The notes under the pieces were generated by a model. The model saw nothing but the letters and a program-made list of their open reading frames with translations, ran no database searches and was not told the origin of the DNA. A program made the position numbers and the translations under genes. Shown in pieces: positions 61,582-64,000 of a DNA stretch of 64,000 nt; position 1 is the stretch's first letter; the number at the start of each line of letters is the position of its first letter. The stretch is from an uncultured Planctomycetota bacterium. GTDB taxonomy: Bacteria; Planctomycetota; Phycisphaerae; UBA1845; UTPLA1. The stretch covers positions 1 to 64,000 of the forward strand of contig CAADGE010000029.1 in NCBI GenBank assembly GCA_900696465.1, read 5' to 3'.

Positions 61582-62487
61582 TTATCCACGCATGGCGAAG
61601 CTGGCTTCGTCCCGTGCCTGATCGCCGACTCGGATGTCGCCCTCGGACTGTTCGATCTGACCGGCGGATTCATTTGCCTCGACCCGGGTGATTCGCAGGG
61701 TACCGAGATACTGGGGCCGACCGGCCTCGCCGGTGCGACGATAAATCAAAAAGGTCATGCCGTGAGCCACGCCGTCGGCGCTACCGACCGAGATGCTTGC
61801 CAAATCGCCCTGGATGCTCTTGACCTCACCGCGGATGGGTGCGGCCACGGCGGGAACCATCGGTGCTGAGACGGAGGGCACGCCCGCTTCGACGCTGGCC
61901 ACGCCGCTGGGAATCTGTGTGGCCGGGGTCAAACCTCCGATGCCGCGCGTGGTGTCCATGCTCGCGATCTGCTGCTGGAGGGCACGCACTTGTGCCCGGG
62001 CCATTTCCACGTTGGTGGTCAGTTCCTTGACGCGGTCGGTAAGATCGATATTGCCTCGCTCAAGTTCGCTGTTGCGCCGGGAGAGCTTGGCGCTGAATTC
62101 GCGCTCACGGTTGAGATCGGCCTGGACCAGCGCGAGCGCCTGGCCGGCACTGGTGACCTGACCCTGCTCGACAGTCAACTTGCTCTGGCTCTCAACAACG
62201 GCACGCTCCAGCTCGGCGATGTGCGACTGTGCGCTGGCGAGCTGGGATCGCAGATCATCGATCCGCTGACCGTCCTGCTTCTGCCGGTCGAGGGCGCGTG
62301 CCTTGTCGAGGGCGGCGTTCATGGAGACGGTGCGTGCCTGGCTCTGAGCGGTCATGGCGGCCTGCTGCCAGTCCTCGGCGGACGCTTTCCAGTTCTGCTG
62401 TTGAGAGAAGGCCGCGACCACGAGCATGCTCAAGGCCACGGACATGAAGGCCAACAGCGTGACCAAAACTTTCGTCAGGACGCTCAC
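61582..62487 (-). CDS. Membrane-anchored coiled-coil protein with FlgT-C-like domain
   Basis: The 301-residue product has an N-terminal membrane anchor (VLVTLLAFMSVALSMLVVAAF), a long coiled coil (about residues 40-175, rich in Gln, Glu and Arg), a Pro/Ala/Val linker, and a C-terminal beta domain (about 220-295: GEVKSIQGDLASISVGSADG, then LRITRVEANESAGQI). GTG 62487 is chosen because GGAGG stands seven bases before it. The topology resembles MreC, but the end domain looks like the FlgT C-terminal fold. A similar domain recurs in the gene at 63193. Confidence 0.7.
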   Translation of the reverse strand: MSVLTKVLVTLLAFMSVALSMLVVAAFSQQQNWKASAEDWQQAAMTAQSQARTVSMNAALDKARALDRQKQDGQRIDDLRSQLASAQSHIAELERAVVESQSKLTVEQGQVTSAGQALALVQADLNREREFSAKLSRRNSELERGNIDLTDRVKELTTNVEMARAQVRALQQQIASMDTTRGIGGLTPATQIPSGVASVEAGVPSVSAPMVPAVAAPIRGEVKSIQGDLASISVGSADGVAHGMTFLIYRRTGEAGRPQYLGTLRITRVEANESAGQIEQSEGDIRVGDQARDEASFAMRG

Positions 62488-62968
62488 GGCGATTCCTCCC
62501 TCTTTGATCTCTCGCAAACCTGGCCGGCAGGAAACTCGAAATCAGTGGCTTGCTCTTTCCACCCGCCCCCGGGGATGCCATGGCCAAGCGCGTTAATCTA
62601 TTGCATGAGCCGCCCGCGTACGGGCGAGGCCGATGCAGGTGAGACTTCAGTCGTTGCGTGCCATATCCAGCTTACTTTCCGCAGCGGCATGAAGTTATCA
62701 AATTATCCCCCGCTGCCTCGTATTTTGCAAGTCACAGAAATCGTGTTCCTTGCCGATCTCGAGCGAGCCCGAAAACGACCGACAGGTCCCGGAAACGACG
62801 TTGGAATCGGTTTCAACGCTGCCCTTTATGGGGCGCGTCCGGTGATGTGCCGGACCCCTGCCGAACTTTTTTACAAACGCGGTGGAAGCGGCGCCGCTGC
62901 GATGGACGGACCCGCGGCAGTTGCATTTTTTTGCGGACGAGTTTCCGGATAACGGAAGGGCTGTTTGC
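62488..62968. other. Intergenic region between divergent genes
   Basis: No convincing gene was found. A rightward frame ending at 62952 has no domain, no ribosome binding site and a poor amino acid pattern. Confidence 0.4.
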
Positions 62969-62998
62969 TTGACCTAACCTGCTTTGCTCCATTAGATT
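62969..62998 (+). promoter_or_regulatory. Promoter candidate of the beta-propeller gene
   Basis: TTGACC (62969-62974) and TAGATT (62993-62998) are 18 bases apart, with five and four matches to consensus. Transcription from here gives a leader of about 190 bases. Confidence 0.45.
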
Positions 62999-63000
62999 AA

Positions 63001-63192
63001 GGGGAGTGTCCGGCGCTGTGGACAGTGAGACCGTCAGCCCAGGGGGCCTGGCTACAGCGTCCGCCGAGAGACACGCCTGCCCGGCCGTCGAGACCGCAGG
63101 TCCTGCGGGCCGCAGCCGCTAGAGTATCCCACCCACGCTTCGCCGTCCGAGTCGCACGATTCGAGTTGGTGCGCGAAGCAGGAGCTCGATCG
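63001..63192 (+). other. GC-rich structured 5' leader
   Basis: The leader contains nested pairings: GGCGCTGT with ACAGCGTC enclosing AGCCCAGG/CCTGGCT, and CCGCAG/CTGCGG with a GTC apex near 63100. No known riboswitch class could be matched. It ends at AGGAG, eight bases before the ATG. Whether it regulates the gene is unknown. Confidence 0.35.
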
Positions 63193-64000
63193 ATGACACG
63201 CATCAGGCCGCTGGCCGTCTGGTTGATTTCGTGTTGCGTTCCGTTGTCGGGGCCGGAACTGGTTCGTGCGGATGGGTTGCTGACGTCCGGCGCCCTGGAT
63301 CGTCTCGCGGCGCAGCGATACTGGGAGCTACAGGTTTCTCAGGAACGCGGCGAGCGAATCACCCGGGTCGCACTGATCGACGACAATCTTTATCTGTTCA
63401 CCAATGAGAATCGCGTCATCGCCATCCACGCCCTGACCGGCATCGTGCGCTGGTCGCGCGTGATCGCCGAGCCCGATCAGACGGTGCGCGGCCCGTCGCA
63501 CAATCAGGACTACGTCTTCTTCACCACGGGCGGATCAGTCACGGTACTCAACCGGCGCACCGGCGAGGCAGCCGGCCGACCGCGCTCGCTGCAGGGCGTC
63601 ATCATCGAGGTGCGGCATGATACAGCCACGATCAGTCTCGGTGCGGCGCATGGCGTCAAGCCGGATGACGTGTTCAACGTCACACGGCTCAACGAGATCG
63701 GCGAACCGGCGGGGGATCCGGTTGCCCGGCTGGTGGTTGAGTCGGTCAATGACCGCAGCGCCCGCGGGCGTCTGACCCGTCCGGATTCCATCGAGAAGGC
63801 CCGGCCCGGCGATCAGGTCACGGCGGATGTGGTGTTGCCGCTGGAGCGCGTGAAGTTGCCTTTCGCGGCGAGTTGCGCGGCCGAGGCGGATGAGAAACGA
63901 ATCTACGTCGGGGCCGCCAATCAGCGGTTTTACTCGCTCGATATTCTCGGCGGCTTTCAGCACTGGCAGCTCATGACGCCCAAGACCGTCTCGGCGACGC
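63193..64000 (+). CDS. PQQ-type beta-propeller protein, partial (5' part)
   Basis: The frame is open from ATG 63193 to the right edge (269 codons), so the 3' end is missing. A signal peptide with a cysteine pair (WLISCCVPLSG) leads to PQQ-like propeller blades (NLYLFTNENRVIAIHALTGIVRWSRV, YVFFTTGGSVTVLNRRTGEA). Residues 133-205 interrupt the propeller with a FlgT-C-like domain (GVIIEVRHDTATISLGAAHG, KARPGDQV), then blades resume (RIYVGAANQRFYSLDILGGFQHW). The inserted domain matches that of the coiled-coil protein at 61582. AGGAG precedes the start. Confidence 0.75.
   Translation, partial: MTRIRPLAVWLISCCVPLSGPELVRADGLLTSGALDRLAAQRYWELQVSQERGERITRVALIDDNLYLFTNENRVIAIHALTGIVRWSRVIAEPDQTVRGPSHNQDYVFFTTGGSVTVLNRRTGEAAGRPRSLQGVIIEVRHDTATISLGAAHGVKPDDVFNVTRLNEIGEPAGDPVARLVVESVNDRSARGRLTRPDSIEKARPGDQVTADVVLPLERVKLPFAASCAAEADEKRIYVGAANQRFYSLDILGGFQHWQLMTPKTVSAT

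Noticed and set aside
62600-62952. Possible 115-codon gene upstream of the propeller gene
   Set aside because: No ribosome binding site, no domain and an amino acid pattern unlike neighbouring proteins; kept as non-coding.
63090-63112. A second CGCAGGTCCTGCG hairpin identical in core to the selD SECIS
   Set aside because: No in-frame UGA lies within 16-37 bases upstream and no coding frame crosses it, so the match is probably chance in GC-rich DNA.

Overview
The window looks like an ordinary chromosomal segment of a planctomycete, most likely of the Phycisphaerae type; the phylum is an inference from gene content. The support is a GC-rich Gram-negative gene set with BamA, many short lipoproteins and tetratricopeptide proteins, a PEP-CTERM surface protein, a small basic protein of the family shared by Planctomycetes, Verrucomicrobia and Chlamydiae, frequent GTG and TTG starts, and murG, ftsW and mreB without ftsZ in view. 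No prophage, CRISPR array, rRNA or tRNA was recognised.

Layout. 1-1.0 kb: a REP-associated tyrosine transposase (RAYT) element with inverted ends sits in the 3' part of a host gene. 1.5-6.1 kb: small and lipoprotein genes, a cysteine hydrolase, a 2[4Fe-4S] ferredoxin, a cupin and FxsA. 6.5-15.4 kb: bamA, then a leftward block holding a PAS histidine kinase, a lipoprotein, an aminotransferase, the small basic protein, a membrane protein, selD and a ferritin. 15.7-20.3 kb: a TIM-barrel protein, Hsp20, Lon and a TPR-YggX fusion. 20.3-25.6 kb leftward: glycosyltransferases, a YbaK-type deacylase, lpdA, a SirB1-like protein and a 51-residue membrane protein. 25.8-31.3 kb rightward: icd, two proteins with nitrile-hydratase-like leader (NHLP) domains (one fused to STAS), clpS, an esterase lipoprotein, a NifU C-terminal protein, an HMA lipoprotein with a cysteine-rich tail and an outer-membrane beta-barrel protein. 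31.3-40.7 kb: murG-ftsW, TPR and STN-like proteins, hslV, the PEP-CTERM protein and an OFA-type MFS carrier. 41-51.5 kb rightward: gyrA, comF, hpf-ptsN-ptsH-ptsI, a radical-SAM-linked protein and RNase E/G. 51.8-64 kb: ECF sigma/anti-sigma/STN operon, a glycosyltransferase, an RpiB-DeoC fusion, DUF72, ASCH, a nickel/cobalt-type carrier, mreB, a coiled-coil protein and the start of a PQQ-type beta-propeller gene running off the right edge.

The strongest hidden feature is selD. Its reading frame continues upstream through an in-frame UGA that lies exactly at the catalytic Cys/Sec position, followed by a perfect 8-bp stem with a GUC apex at bacterial SECIS distance. It is therefore itself a selenoprotein gene, and the organism should carry SelA, SelB and tRNA-Sec elsewhere. 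Other unusual items are the NHLP-STAS fusion, the metallothionein-like tail on the HMA lipoprotein, the RpiB-DeoC fusion whose RpiB catalytic cysteine is aspartate, an RNase E/G with a roughly 280-residue disordered N-terminal extension, a domain shared by the two rightmost genes, and small conserved-looking genes of 51, 55 and 57 codons that length cut-offs would miss.

Functionally, the window mixes envelope biogenesis (BamA, MurG, FtsW, MreB, glycosyltransferases), proteostasis (Lon, Hsp20, ClpS, HslV), metal and redox handling (ferritin, YggX, NifU, HMA lipoprotein, SelD), a regulatory phosphotransferase chain and central metabolism (isocitrate dehydrogenase, dihydrolipoyl dehydrogenase).
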